Position numbers and translations under genes: made by a program. The notes beneath the pieces are model-generated. The model was not told where the DNA came from. It did no database searches and saw only the letters and a program-made list of their open reading frames with translations. From Nonomuraea africana (GTDB lineage Bacteria > Actinomycetota > Actinomycetes > Streptosporangiales > Streptosporangiaceae): a DNA stretch of 64,000 nucleotides. Below are positions 47,942-57,188 of this stretch, piece by piece; positions within the stretch are counted from its first letter, which is position 1, and each line of letters opens with the position of its first letter. The stretch spans positions 2,480,001 to 2,544,000 of the forward strand of contig NZ_JADBEF010000001.1 of NCBI RefSeq assembly GCF_014873535.1, read 5' to 3'.

Positions 47942-50900
47942 CTAGAAGGGCAGCAGGCCGGTGATCTGGTCGCGGGGTGTCGAACAGCCACGCTGGTAGG
48001 ACCGTTCGAACGCCGCGTCGCCCAGCACCCGCCGCGCCTCGCCCGCTGTACGGACCACATCGGGGCCGTCGGTCAGCGCCGCGCCGCGCAGTGACACCGC
48101 CGCCCCCAGCAGGAAGGCCGCCCGAGCGGCCGATCCGTCGCGCAGCACCAGCTCGGCCATGGCCTCCACCGCGCCCGAGGCGCCCGGCAGGTCGAGGACG
48201 CCGACCAGCAGGTCGTAGGCCTCGCGCAGGCGCGCTCCCGCTCCCTCCAGCCTGCCCAGCCCGATCAGGACGCGCGCACGCGTCTCCTGCGCCCCGAGCC
48301 AGTGCGCCTCGCAGCTGGCCATGGCCGTCGCGTAGAGCTCGGCCGCCCGAGCGGAGTCGCCGCCCAGCCGCGCCAGCTCGGCCAGGCCGTAGGTGGCGAT
48401 GGCCGCCGCCTCGGCGGCCGGCAGGCGGCGGGCCATGGCGGCCGCCCGCTCCAGCTCCACCTCGGCGGCGGCCAGATCGCCCGCGCGGGCCAGCTCGGCT
48501 CCGCGGCGCGACAGCAGCAGCGCGGTGTCCTCGGTGGCGCCGAAGGGCGCGATCACCTCCAGGGCCTCCTCCGCCGTCGCGATCGCCGCCTCGTGGTCGC
48601 CGCGCCATCCGGACAGCTCCGACAGCTGTAGCAACGCCTGACCCACCCCCCACCTGTCGCCCGCCATGCGGAAGGTGTCGAGTGCCAGGCGCAGCTCGCG
48701 CTCGCCCACGTCGACCTCGCCGACGCCCAGCCGCAGGTAGCCGAGCAGCAGCCGGGCGAAGGCCCGCGTCCACGGATCGGAGTGGGTGGTGGCGGCCAGC
48801 AGCGCGGGCAGTATGGCGGTGTAGTCGCCCGCGGCTATCGAGGGGTAGGGCCGCACCATGGCGATCAGTGGCCAGCGCGGCGGCTCGGTCAGGCCGCCGG
48901 CCAGGCGTTCGGCGTTGGCCAGCCGCGCCTCCACCTCCTCCAGCGGCCGGCCCGTCGTCGCCAGCTGCAGCGCGCACATGATGTGCGCTTCGACCAGGTC
49001 CGCGGGCGGCTCGGGACCTGCCAGATCGAGCACCTCGACCGACAGCTGCGCCCCTTCGTGCCGCAGGCCGCGCAGCCACCAGTACATCCACAGGTCGGCG
49101 GTCAGGCGCAGCGCCATCTCCCCCCGCTTGGTGTCGATCGCCCAGCGCAGCGCCGCGCGCAGGTTGTCGTGCTCGGCCGCCAGCTCGGCCAGGTGGCGCA
49201 GTTGGTCGGGGCCGCGCAGCCGGGGCTCGGCCGAGGCGGCCAGCTCGGCGTAGTGCTCGGCGTGCGCCTGCCTGACGTGCTCCTCCTCGCCGGACTCGGC
49301 CAGCCGTTCGGCGCAGAAGGCGCGGACGGTCTCGAGCATGCGGAACCGCCCGCCGTCGGCCTGCACGATCGACTTGTCGACCAGCGCGGACAGCAGGTCG
49401 AGGTCGCCCCCGCAGACCCGCTCCGCCGCCCCGGCCGTCGCGCCGGAGGAGAACACCGACAGCCGCGCGGCGAGGGTGCGTTCCTCGGGGTCGAGCAGGT
49501 CCCAGCTCCACGCCACGACGGCGCGCAGCGTGCGGTGGCGGGGCAGCGCGGTGCGGCTGCCGCCGGTCAGCAGCCTGAAGCGGTCGTCGAGGCGGGCGGC
49601 CACCTCGGCGGGGGTGAGGGCGCGCAGCCTGGCGGCGGCCAGCTCGATCGCCAGCGGCAGCCCGTCGAGGGCCCTGCAGATGCGCAGCACGGGGTCGAGG
49701 TTGTCGGCGGTGACCGCGAAGCCGTGGCGGACGGCCGCCGCCCGGTCGGCCAGCAGCCGCACCGCGGGGTGCGCGCGGGCCGCCGCGAGGTCGAGGCCCT
49801 GCGGCGGCTGGGGGAGCGGGGCGACGGGCAGGAGCTGCTCGCCCTCGATGTTCAGCGGCTCGCGGCTGGTGGCCAGCACCCGCACGTGCGGGCACTCGGC
49901 GAGGATCCGGTCGGCGAGCAGGGCGGACGCCTCGACCAGGTGCTCGCAGTTGTCGAGGATGAGCGTGACGCGGTGGTCGCCGAGCGCCGCCACCAGCGCG
50001 TCGGCAGGCGGCTGCGATCCCGTGACGGACAGCGGCCCAGGACGGTCGGGGCGCACGCCTCTCACCTGTACCGAAAGGCGGGGGCCCGGCGGTTCGGCGT
50101 GCCCGGACGGCAGGCCGAGCGCGGTGAGCACCGCCGGCGCGACGTCGGTGTCCGGTCCGAGCGCGGCCAGCTCGACGAAGCAGACCTCGCCGAGATCTTC
50201 GGCCGCCTCGACCGCCAGCCTCGTCTTGCCCGCCCCGCCCGGCCCCGTGAGCGTCACCAGGCGGCCACGGCAGAGCAGCTCGCGGACCAGCGGGACCTCG
50301 TGCTCGCGACCGACGAAGCTGGTCAGCCGCGGCCTCGGCGCACGGGGTCGCAGCGGGGACCCCGCGGACGAGACCTCGGTGCGGAGCGATCCCGAAGCGG
50401 CGGGCAGCGGAGCGGGCTCCTCGCGCAGCAGGCTCAGATGCAGGGCGGCCAGGTCGGGCGAGGGGTCGGCGCCCAGCTCCTCGGCCAGCGTCCTGCGCGT
50501 CTCCTCGAACACCTCCAGCGCTTCGGCCCTGCGCCCCACCCCGGCCAGGGCCCGCATGAGCTGACCACGCAGCCGCTCCCTCAGCGGGTGCCGCCGCGCC
50601 AGCTCGCCGAGCTCGGACACCAGCTCGGCGGCCGGCGCCGAGCCCGCGAGCAGGTCGGCCTCGACCCGGTCCTCGATCGCCGAGAGCCGCAGCTCCTCCA
50701 GCCGCTCGGCCTCGGCCTCGGCGAACGGCAGCGTCAGCACGTCGGCCAGCGCGGGACCCCGCCACAGGCCGAGCGCCTCCCGCAGCAGCCGCGCCCGCTC
50801 ACCGGGCGAGGCGGCCCGCCGACCCTCGGCGACCCTGTGCGCGAACAGGTGGACGTCGACCTCGAGCGGATCGACCACCAGCCGGTATCCGGCGGGCCCG

Positions 50901-51115
50901 AGCTCCAGCGGCACGCCGACCAGCCCCCGCAACCGCGACACCTGCGACTGCAGCGCATTGACCGTGCCCGAACGCCCGTAGAGGGCCTCGACCAGCCGGT
51001 CGACGGAGACGACCCGCCCCGCCTCCAGCGCCAGGAGAACGAGCAGGCCGCTGAGCCTGGCCCCCCTGACGGGGACACCCGAGACCTGTGTCGGGCCGAG
51101 CACGCCGAATCTCAT
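47942..51115 (-). CDS. AfsR/SARP-family large transcriptional activator (BTAD + NB-ARC + TPR)
   Basis: The 1057-residue regulator has an N-terminal OmpR-like winged helix (about 1-90), a bacterial transcriptional activation domain (about 90-235) and an AAA/NB-ARC ATPase. The ATPase has Walker A TGPGGAGKT (290-298) and Walker B LILDNCEHL. C-terminal helical TPR-like repeats run from about 640 to 1057. This is the AfsR/DnrI-with-ATPase type that activates secondary-metabolite or stress genes. A 25-residue insertion near the start of the ATPase (GPRLSVQVRGVRPDRPG) is unusual. Start ATG 51115 with AAAGG upstream. It is divergent from the thioesterase gene, and the nearby P450 cassette is a candidate target. 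Confidence 0.9.
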   Translation of the reverse strand: MRFGVLGPTQVSGVPVRGARLSGLLVLLALEAGRVVSVDRLVEALYGRSGTVNALQSQVSRLRGLVGVPLELGPAGYRLVVDPLEVDVHLFAHRVAEGRRAASPGERARLLREALGLWRGPALADVLTLPFAEAEAERLEELRLSAIEDRVEADLLAGSAPAAELVSELGELARRHPLRERLRGQLMRALAGVGRRAEALEVFEETRRTLAEELGADPSPDLAALHLSLLREEPAPLPAASGSLRTEVSSAGSPLRPRAPRPRLTSFVGREHEVPLVRELLCRGRLVTLTGPGGAGKTRLAVEAAEDLGEVCFVELAALGPDTDVAPAVLTALGLPSGHAEPPGPRLSVQVRGVRPDRPGPLSVTGSQPPADALVAALGDHRVTLILDNCEHLVEASALLADRILAECPHVRVLATSREPLNIEGEQLLPVAPLPQPPQGLDLAAARAHPAVRLLADRAAAVRHGFAVTADNLDPVLRICRALDGLPLAIELAAARLRALTPAEVAARLDDRFRLLTGGSRTALPRHRTLRAVVAWSWDLLDPEERTLAARLSVFSSGATAGAAERVCGGDLDLLSALVDKSIVQADGGRFRMLETVRAFCAERLAESGEEEHVRQAHAEHYAELAASAEPRLRGPDQLRHLAELAAEHDNLRAALRWAIDTKRGEMALRLTADLWMYWWLRGLRHEGAQLSVEVLDLAGPEPPADLVEAHIMCALQLATTGRPLEEVEARLANAERLAGGLTEPPRWPLIAMVRPYPSIAAGDYTAILPALLAATTHSDPWTRAFARLLLGYLRLGVGEVDVGERELRLALDTFRMAGDRWGVGQALLQLSELSGWRGDHEAAIATAEEALEVIAPFGATEDTALLLSRRGAELARAGDLAAAEVELERAAAMARRLPAAEAAAIATYGLAELARLGGDSARAAELYATAMASCEAHWLGAQETRARVLIGLGRLEGAGARLREAYDLLVGVLDLPGASGAVEAMAELVLRDGSAARAAFLLGAAVSLRGAALTDGPDVVRTAGEARRVLGDAAFERSYQRGCSTPRDQITGLLPF

Positions 51116-51152
51116 ACCTTTATTGTCGCCACCCGCGGTCCATCCCACGTTT

Positions 51153-51166
51153 TAGAATCCGATTCT
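51153..51166 (+). promoter_or_regulatory. -10 TAGAAT overlapping perfect palindrome AGAATC-C-GATTCT
   Basis: TAGAAT (51153-51158) is a near-ideal -10 element lying eight bases before the GTG start at 51167. It overlaps AGAATC (51154-51159) and GATTCT (51161-51166), a perfect 6-1-6 inverted repeat. A protein bound there would cover both the promoter and the start codon. Confidence 0.45.
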
Positions 51167-51943
51167 GTGGACAACCTCGGGGCGTTTTTCGCCCTCACCA
51201 AAGGCGAGTACGTTCCCGCGCCGCACGCGCACAGCCCCTGGGCGGCCGACATGCTGCACGGGCGCCTGCTCGGCGGGCTGGCGGCCAGGGCGATCGAGGC
51301 CGAGCACGGGGACGAGGGGCTGCACTTCGCCCGGCTGACCGTCGACCTGTTCCGCAACAGCCCGCTGCTCCCCCTGACGGTGGAGACGGTCAGGGTCAGG
51401 GACGGCCGCAGGATCAGGGTCGCCGACGCCGTCCTCTCGACCGAGCAGGGGCCGGTGGCCAGGGCCGGCGCCGTCCTGCTGCGCAGCGGCGAGCTGCCCC
51501 CGGGAGAGGTGTCCCACACCAGGGCGTGGGCCGAGCCCGTGCCGCAGGGGCCGCCGCCGCCCGGCGGGCTGCCGCTGCCGTTCGAGCTGTGGCAGCTCAC
51601 CGGCTGGGGTGGCGAGCCCGGTCCGCACCGGGCCTGGGTCAGGGAGATCTGCCCGCTGGTCGAGGGCGAGCCGGTCTCTCCGTTCACGCTGGCCGCGCTG
51701 GCCGCCGACTTCGCCAGCCCGCTCAGCAACGTCGGCACCGAGGGCCTGCACTACATCAACGCCGACTACACCCTCACGCTCAGCCGCCTGCCCCGCAGTC
51801 CCGAACTCGGGCTGGAGACCATCGGCCACCTGGGCAGCGACGGGGTGGCGCTCGGGCAGTGCGTGATGCACGACGCGCAGGGGCCGATCGGGTACGTCGT
51901 GGTGACGGCCGTCGCCAACCCTCCTAGCCGAGCGTTGCGGTGA
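51167..51943 (+). CDS. Acyl-CoA thioesterase family protein (double hot-dog)
   Basis: The 258-residue protein resembles TesB-like/acyl-CoA thioesterases of actinomycetes. The first hot-dog has AADMLHGRLLGGLAARAIE and ARLTVDLFRNSPLLPLTVET. The second has FASPLSNVGTEGLHYINADYTLTLSRLP and the terminal VALGQCVMHDAQGPIGYVVV. It probably hydrolyses acyl-CoA or CoA-activated aromatic acids. The GTG start lies directly after a -10 box, implying a leaderless mRNA. It is divergent from the SARP regulator and its 3' end overlaps the convergent sialidase by 20 bp. Confidence 0.78.
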   Translation: MDNLGAFFALTKGEYVPAPHAHSPWAADMLHGRLLGGLAARAIEAEHGDEGLHFARLTVDLFRNSPLLPLTVETVRVRDGRRIRVADAVLSTEQGPVARAGAVLLRSGELPPGEVSHTRAWAEPVPQGPPPPGGLPLPFELWQLTGWGGEPGPHRAWVREICPLVEGEPVSPFTLAALAADFASPLSNVGTEGLHYINADYTLTLSRLPRSPELGLETIGHLGSDGVALGQCVMHDAQGPIGYVVVTAVANPPSRALR

Positions 51944-53900
51944 CCAGCGTCCAGTCGACCTGGGCGGCGGCGGTGTTGCCGCCCGCCGTCCCGCTGACCC
52001 AGTGGGTGGCCTGCGGGCGTTCGCGGCTGTCCTGAACCACCCAGCTCGCCCCGGTGTCGGCGCCGTCGGCGAACAGGCGGGCCACGCCCGCGCTGTCGAC
52101 GGCGACCCGCCAGAGCTCCGCGCGCCCCCGGTGCACGCGCTGCCACCGGGACGAGCCCTTCGGGATCGCCCAGACCTCGCCCTTCTGGACGGTCATCATG
52201 AGCCTGCGGGCGCCGTTGGCGACCTTGGTGCCGAGGCTGACGCCACGCCCGGTGACCGGGTCGAGGGCGCTGTCGTCGACCCCCCTGCCGCGGAACTCCA
52301 CGGTGAAGTCGCACGACTCGGTGATCTCCAGGGGGACGGTGGCCGAGCCGCGCAGGTCGAGCCTGCCGTCGATGATCCGGCTGCCGGTGAGCGTCCAGCC
52401 GTCCCATGCCAGCCCCGCGAGGTTGTCGGTGACCTCGGCCGTGGCGTCACCCGACAAGGTCACCCCCGCCGCGGCCGTCCCGCCGCGCGGGAGCCGCCAG
52501 CGCAGGCCCGTGTCGGCGTGGTCGCGCCACAGGCCCGCGGCGCCGCGCCGGTCGGCCACCACCCGCCAGCGCGTCCCTCCCTGCTCCAGGACGGGGCGGC
52601 CGTCCAGTGACACGCCGCCCGCCCCCACCGTGAGGGTCATCAGGCCCGCGATCGACAGCTCGAAGTCGCCGCCCTCCACGGTGGCCACGAACCCGGCGGG
52701 CGGCGGCTGGGGCGCCGAGCCGGGGCCCGCGAGCCGTACACCGGTGAAGGCGCGGGTCAGGTCGAGCCTGGCGACCCTGATCTCGATCTGGTTGTGCTCC
52801 CAGACGACGAAGAACCTGCCCGGCTCGTACTCCTGCGCGCTGGCGTAGACGTCCCAGCCTCGCGCCGCGCCTCGGGTCAGTCTGGTGCCGTCGGCGAACA
52901 GCCGCCCTGGACCCCATGGGGAGCCCTGCGGCTTCACCTTGTAGTGCAGCACCTCCCGGTACTGCTCGGGCCGCTCACCCCTGAAGGGCCCCGCCAGGGT
53001 GTTGTAGATCGTGAGGTAGCGCCCCTCGGCGTCCGTGGCGAAGAACCCCTTGACGTAATAATTCGGGAGCTGGGGGTCCAGGGACATCGGTTCCCAGGTG
53101 AGCCCCCCGTCCGAGCTCCTCGACACCGCCGCGTGGGCCGCATGCGCGCGGTATCTCGCGTCCCTGGCCTCCGGCGACGAACCGCCCCGCAGGTCGAGCG
53201 CCCTGGCCACCATCACCAGGCCACCCTCCTGAGCGGGCGCCACCTGAGGCTCCTCCACCCCGATCCCCTGAGGGGGCTCGGCCAGCCGGCCTGAGCGCCA
53301 CGTCCGCAGGTCCGTCGAGCGCAGCACTCCCGCTCTGGTGCCACCACCGGTCTGCCGCCAGTACGGCAGCAGCCACACGCCCTCGTGCCTGATCGGCTTG
53401 CCGGCGACGACCACACCCCTGCCGTTGTCCGGCACCTCGACCGTGAGAGGAAAGTCCTCCCATGTCGCACCGGCGTCGAAGCTGCGTCTGGCGACCATCC
53501 GGACAGGAAAACCGTCCACGTTGCCCGCGCCGTCGCGGTCCTCGGCGATCGTGATGCGTCCCAGCAGGGCGTAAAGCACACCCGAGTCGTTGAGGAAGAT
53601 CACGTAGTGGTAGCGATGCGTGTCCGTCGCCGCCGCCAGTGTCCCCGTGGTCCAGGTGCGCCCGCCGTCGGCCGAGCGCGCGAAGCCGATCGAACCCTGG
53701 TCGCCCGGCGTGGCGTCGATCGGGTCGGCCACCCCCGCCCGCCAGCCGACCACCAGCCGGTGCGAGTCCAGCACCGCGATGTCCGGAACCCTGTTGCCTT
53801 CGTGCGCCAGCTCTCCGTCCGCACGTCTGTCCGCCGTGGCGAAGACCGTCACCGGTTCGCTCACGCACGGCCCCACCACATCCGCTTCGGGCCACTTCAC
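51924..53900 (-). CDS. Sialidase/neuraminidase-fold (BNR-repeat) protein
   Basis: The 658-residue protein has a six-bladed propeller in residues about 15-380 with three Asp boxes: SADGGRTW, SFDAGATW and SSDGGLTW. FRGER and WEHNQIEIRV lie near its end. The C-terminal part (about 400-658) is a beta-rich, glycosidase-associated domain (EFRGRGVDDS) plus a GH32-like beta-sandwich (LTLSGDATAEV). It could be an exo-sialidase or another BNR-family glycosidase. No signal peptide is present at MKWPEADVVGPCV, which is odd for a sialidase, so the start may be upstream or the protein intracellular. Confidence 0.75.
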   Translation of the reverse strand: MKWPEADVVGPCVSEPVTVFATADRRADGELAHEGNRVPDIAVLDSHRLVVGWRAGVADPIDATPGDQGSIGFARSADGGRTWTTGTLAAATDTHRYHYVIFLNDSGVLYALLGRITIAEDRDGAGNVDGFPVRMVARRSFDAGATWEDFPLTVEVPDNGRGVVVAGKPIRHEGVWLLPYWRQTGGGTRAGVLRSTDLRTWRSGRLAEPPQGIGVEEPQVAPAQEGGLVMVARALDLRGGSSPEARDARYRAHAAHAAVSRSSDGGLTWEPMSLDPQLPNYYVKGFFATDAEGRYLTIYNTLAGPFRGERPEQYREVLHYKVKPQGSPWGPGRLFADGTRLTRGAARGWDVYASAQEYEPGRFFVVWEHNQIEIRVARLDLTRAFTGVRLAGPGSAPQPPPAGFVATVEGGDFELSIAGLMTLTVGAGGVSLDGRPVLEQGGTRWRVVADRRGAAGLWRDHADTGLRWRLPRGGTAAAGVTLSGDATAEVTDNLAGLAWDGWTLTGSRIIDGRLDLRGSATVPLEITESCDFTVEFRGRGVDDSALDPVTGRGVSLGTKVANGARRLMMTVQKGEVWAIPKGSSRWQRVHRGRAELWRVAVDSAGVARLFADGADTGASWVVQDSRERPQATHWVSGTAGGNTAAAQVDWTLVTATLG

Positions 53901-54190
53901 CCACCCATCTTCCGTCGCTGCCGTGCCCTCGGGCGCGCGTGGTCACCCGAAGTTCACCTGCCTGCCCCTGTACGGCAAGCACCCGACAGCCCACCGTAGT
54001 CACCGGTGACCCTCCGTCCATACATGCCACTCCAGCAGGACTTCGATCCCGCCGTCACAACAGGCCCGTACCCCGTCACGGGGCTCTTGACGTCCCGAAA
54101 CGGGCATGAGTCTGCTTTGGTGTCGAAATGGTGACAAAGGTGATCGGAGTAGGTCGGCTGTCCACGGTTAGACGCACGGAAAGACGCGGA

Positions 54191-54221
54191 AGCGCCGGGC
54201 ATCCGAAAGATCCCCGGCGCT
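54191..54221 (-). terminator. Terminator downstream of gnd
   Basis: AGCGCCGGG (54191-54199) and CCCGGCGCT (54213-54221) form a perfect 9-bp stem 30 bp after the stop codon of the 6-phosphogluconate dehydrogenase gene. Confidence 0.6.
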
Positions 54222-54250
54222 CGTGAAATGAATCTACAATGTAAAGGCGC

Positions 54251-55675
54251 TCACGCCGTGCGCTCGGCCCGGTCGCCCGACCAGTCGACGTGGAACGCGC
54301 CCTCCCTGTCCACCCGGTGGTAGGTGTGCGCGCCGAAGTAGTCGCGCAGCCCCTGCACCAGCGCCGCGGGCAGCCGGTCCCTGCGCAGCCCGTCGTAGTA
54401 GGCCAGCGCGGAGGAGAAGCCAGGGGTCGGCACCCCGATCTTCACCGCCGTGGTCACCACCCGCCGCCACGCCTCCTGCGCGGTCGCGAGCGCTCCGGCG
54501 AACCCCTCGTCGGCCAGCAGCGTGGCCAGCGAAGGGTCGGCGTCGTAGGCGGCGCGGATCCGGTCGAGGAAGCGGGCCCTGATGATGCAGCCGCCGCGCC
54601 AGATCGTGGCCATCGCGCCGAGGTCGACGTCCCAGCCGTACTCCTTCGAGGCCGCGGCCATCTGGTCGAACCCCTGGGCGTAGGCGACGATCTTGGAGGC
54701 GTACAGCGCCTGCCGTACGTCCTCGACCAGTTCCTTGCCCGCCACCCCCGCCAGCGTCGGGCCTTCGAGGCCGCGGGCGGCCGCGCGCTGGACGGGGTGG
54801 CCCGACAGGGCGCGGGCGAAGACCGCCTCGGCGATTCCGGTGACGGGGACGCCGAGCTCCAGGGCGCTCTGCACGGTCCAGCGGCCGGTGCCCTTCTGCT
54901 CGGCCTGGTCCACCACCACGTCGACGAAGGGGCGGCCGGTGTCGGCGTCGACCTGGTCGAGCACCTCGGCGGTGATCTCGATGAGGTAGGAGCCGAGGTC
55001 GCCCTCGTTCCACTCCCTGAAGATCTGCGCCAGCTCGGCGGGGGTGGCGCCGAGCGCCTGGCGCAGCAGGTCGTAGGACTCGGCGATGAGCTGCATGTCG
55101 GCGTACTCGATGCCGTTGTGCACCATCTTCACGAAGTGTCCCGCGCCGTCGGGCCCGACGTAGGTCGCACACGGGACGCCGTCCACCTGGGCCGCGATGC
55201 TCTCCAGCATGGGGCCCAGCGCCTCGTAGGACTCCCGCGAGCCGCCCGGCATGATGCTCGGGCCGAGCAGCGCGCCCTCCTCGCCGCCGGAGATGCCGGC
55301 GCCGACGAAGTGGATGCCGCGCTCGCGCAGCGCCGCCTCCCTGCGCCTGGTGTCCTCGAAGTGGGCGTTGCCGCCGTCGACGATCATGTCGCCCGGCTCC
55401 ATCAGGTCGGCCAGCTGGTCGATCACCGCGTCGGTGCCCGCACCGGCCTTCACCATGATGATCGCCCTGCGCGGTCGTTTCAGCGAGGCCACGAAGGCGG
55501 CCAGATCCTCGGACGGCAGGAACGTGCCCTCGCCCCCGAACTCCTTGACCAGCGCCTCCGTACGGCTGTGCGAGCGGTTGTGCACCGCGACCGCGTAACC
55601 GTGGCGGGCGAAGTTGCGGGCAAGGTTGCGGCCCATCGTGGCCAGCCCCGTCACGCCGATGTCTGCCAAGTCCAT
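54251..55675 (-). CDS. gnd: 6-phosphogluconate dehydrogenase, decarboxylating
   Basis: This 474-residue cytoplasmic enzyme of the pentose phosphate pathway converts 6-phosphogluconate and NADP+ to ribulose 5-phosphate, NADPH and CO2. Visible landmarks are the N-terminal Rossmann motif GVTGLATMGRNLARN, VDGGNAHFEDTRRRE, the 6-PG-binding FVGAGISGGEEGA, and the catalytic-lysine region GAGHFVKMVHNGIEYADMQ. The length is normal for the long, dimeric form. It lies 85 bp after the HAD-phosphatase gene on the same strand and is followed by a hairpin terminator (54191-54221). Confidence 0.93.
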   Translation of the reverse strand: MDLADIGVTGLATMGRNLARNFARHGYAVAVHNRSHSRTEALVKEFGGEGTFLPSEDLAAFVASLKRPRRAIIMVKAGAGTDAVIDQLADLMEPGDMIVDGGNAHFEDTRRREAALRERGIHFVGAGISGGEEGALLGPSIMPGGSRESYEALGPMLESIAAQVDGVPCATYVGPDGAGHFVKMVHNGIEYADMQLIAESYDLLRQALGATPAELAQIFREWNEGDLGSYLIEITAEVLDQVDADTGRPFVDVVVDQAEQKGTGRWTVQSALELGVPVTGIAEAVFARALSGHPVQRAAARGLEGPTLAGVAGKELVEDVRQALYASKIVAYAQGFDQMAAASKEYGWDVDLGAMATIWRGGCIIRARFLDRIRAAYDADPSLATLLADEGFAGALATAQEAWRRVVTTAVKIGVPTPGFSSALAYYDGLRRDRLPAALVQGLRDYFGAHTYHRVDREGAFHVDWSGDRAERTA

Positions 55676-55760
55676 GTCAGCTCCTGTTCGCGGAAAAGAG
55701 ACGCGGAAGGTGTCGCGGAGAGGTACGCGTCCCTCAGAAGATCGGTTCGACGCCCTGCGG

Positions 55761-56450
55761 TTATTCCCTCAGGCGCACGCCCAGCTCGTCGAGCCTGTTG
55801 AGCATGTCGGCCGGGTCGGCGTAGACGCGGAAGGCGCCCGAGCGTTCGAGCTCGTCCCTGCCGTACCCGCCGGACTGCAGGCCGATGCCCAGCGCGCCCG
55901 CCCTTCTTGCGGCCAGCAGGTCCCAGACGCTGTCGCCGACGACCATCGCATGGCGGGGGTCGATGCCGAGCAGGGCGGCTCCGGCCAGGAAGAGGTCGGG
56001 GTCGGGCTTGGCCCGCCGTACCAGGTCGCGGGTGACCATCGGGGTGTCCTCGGGCAGCTTGAGCATGCCCAGGGCCCTGCGGGCGGTCTGCGCGTAGCCG
56101 CTGGTGGCGATGGCCCAGGGGACCTGGCGCTGGGTCAGCTCGCGCAGCAGCTCGACCGCGCCGGGCAGGGGCCGCACCGTGTCGAGCTGCTCCAGGTAGG
56201 CGGCGGCGTGCGCCTGCTGCAGGTCGTCGATCTGCGTCTGGGTGAGGCTGAGGCCCGTCTCCCTGAGCAGGGCGGTGACGAACAGGCCGCCGCTCATGCC
56301 GATCCTGCGGTGGATCCGCCACACCGACAGGTCGACGCCCATCCCGGACAGCGCGCCGCGCCAGGCGATGACGTGCTGGTAGACGCTGTCGATGAGGGTG
56401 CCGTCGAGGTCGAAGAGGAAGGCGGGGCCCGGTGGTGCGGTGTAGTCCAT
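55761..56450 (-). CDS. HAD-superfamily phosphatase (beta-phosphoglucomutase/Gph-like)
   Basis: The 229-residue HAD hydrolase has the nucleophile motif DLDGT (14-18) with Asp14 and Asp16, motif II AIATSGY, motif III Lys in KPDPDLFL and motif IV VVGDSVWD. An alpha-helical cap at 20-90 places it in subfamily IA. Likely substrates are sugar phosphates or 2-phosphoglycolate. It sits upstream of gnd, so a pentose-phosphate salvage role is plausible. ATG 56450 is chosen over a longer frame. Confidence 0.85.
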   Translation of the reverse strand: MDYTAPPGPAFLFDLDGTLIDSVYQHVIAWRGALSGMGVDLSVWRIHRRIGMSGGLFVTALLRETGLSLTQTQIDDLQQAHAAAYLEQLDTVRPLPGAVELLRELTQRQVPWAIATSGYAQTARRALGMLKLPEDTPMVTRDLVRRAKPDPDLFLAGAALLGIDPRHAMVVGDSVWDLLAARRAGALGIGLQSGGYGRDELERSGAFRVYADPADMLNRLDELGVRLRE

Positions 56451-56529
56451 CCGTCCATTGTGGTCACGCCACATCGGGACGATGCGGCCGGGTGGAACGC
56501 ACGCCGCACTCGTGTGACACGCTGGAGTC

Positions 56530-57183
56530 ATGCGTGTGCTGATCGCGGGTGGACACGGCAAGATCGCGCTCCTGCTGGAGCGGAGGCTGGCCGAACGGGG
56601 CGACCAGGCCGTGGGGCTGGTCCGCAATCCCGGCCATCGGGCCGACGTGGAGGCGGCGGGCGGCGAGGCCGTCGTCTGCGACCTGGAGCGCGCCTCGGCC
56701 GAGGAGGTGGCCAAGCTGCTCGACGGCGCCGACGCGGTCGTCTTCGCGGCGGGCGCGGGTCCCGGCAGCGGGGCGGCCCGCAAGGACACCGTCGACAGGG
56801 CCGCCTCGGTGCTGCTGGCCGAGGCCGCCGAGCGCGCGGGCGTGCGCAGGTTCGTGCAGATCTCCTCGATGGGCGCGGGCGCGCCGCCGAGCCCCGGCTC
56901 CGACGAGGTGTGGGCGGCCTACATCACGGCCAAGACCGCCGCCGAGGACGACCTGCGCGGCCGCGACCTCGACTGGACGATCGTCAGGCCGGGCGGGCTG
57001 ACCGACGACTCCGGTGGCGGAGGGGTGCTGCTCGCGCCGCCGCCGGTGCCCAGGGGCACCGTCGCGCGCGCCGACGTGGCGGCCGTGGTGGCGGCGCTGC
57101 TCGACGAGCCCGGCACCGCCGGGATGACGCTGGAGCTGGTCGAGGGCGACGTGCCCGTCGAGAGGGCGGTTCGGGCACTCTAG
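56530..57183 (+). CDS. NmrA/atypical SDR NAD(P)-binding protein
   Basis: The 217-residue Rossmann-fold protein has the N-terminal motif LIAGGHGKIALLL and later AVVFAAGAGPGSGAARKDTVD. The segment VRRFVQISSMGAG is typical of atypical SDRs of the NAD(P)H-binding type. It has a short C-terminal half. It may be a redox sensor or an isomerase. The ATG is preceded by GGAG. It precedes the aldo-keto reductase gene with a 5-bp gap, so the two are coupled. Confidence 0.85.
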   Translation: MRVLIAGGHGKIALLLERRLAERGDQAVGLVRNPGHRADVEAAGGEAVVCDLERASAEEVAKLLDGADAVVFAAGAGPGSGAARKDTVDRAASVLLAEAAERAGVRRFVQISSMGAGAPPSPGSDEVWAAYITAKTAAEDDLRGRDLDWTIVRPGGLTDDSGGGGVLLAPPPVPRGTVARADVAAVVAALLDEPGTAGMTLELVEGDVPVERAVRAL

Positions 57184-57188
57184 GAGGT

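Noticed and set aside
48782..51166. Extension of the thioesterase frame about 2.4 kb upstream
   Set aside because: The extension is antisense to the SARP regulator. The thioesterase begins at GTG 51167 right after a -10 element.
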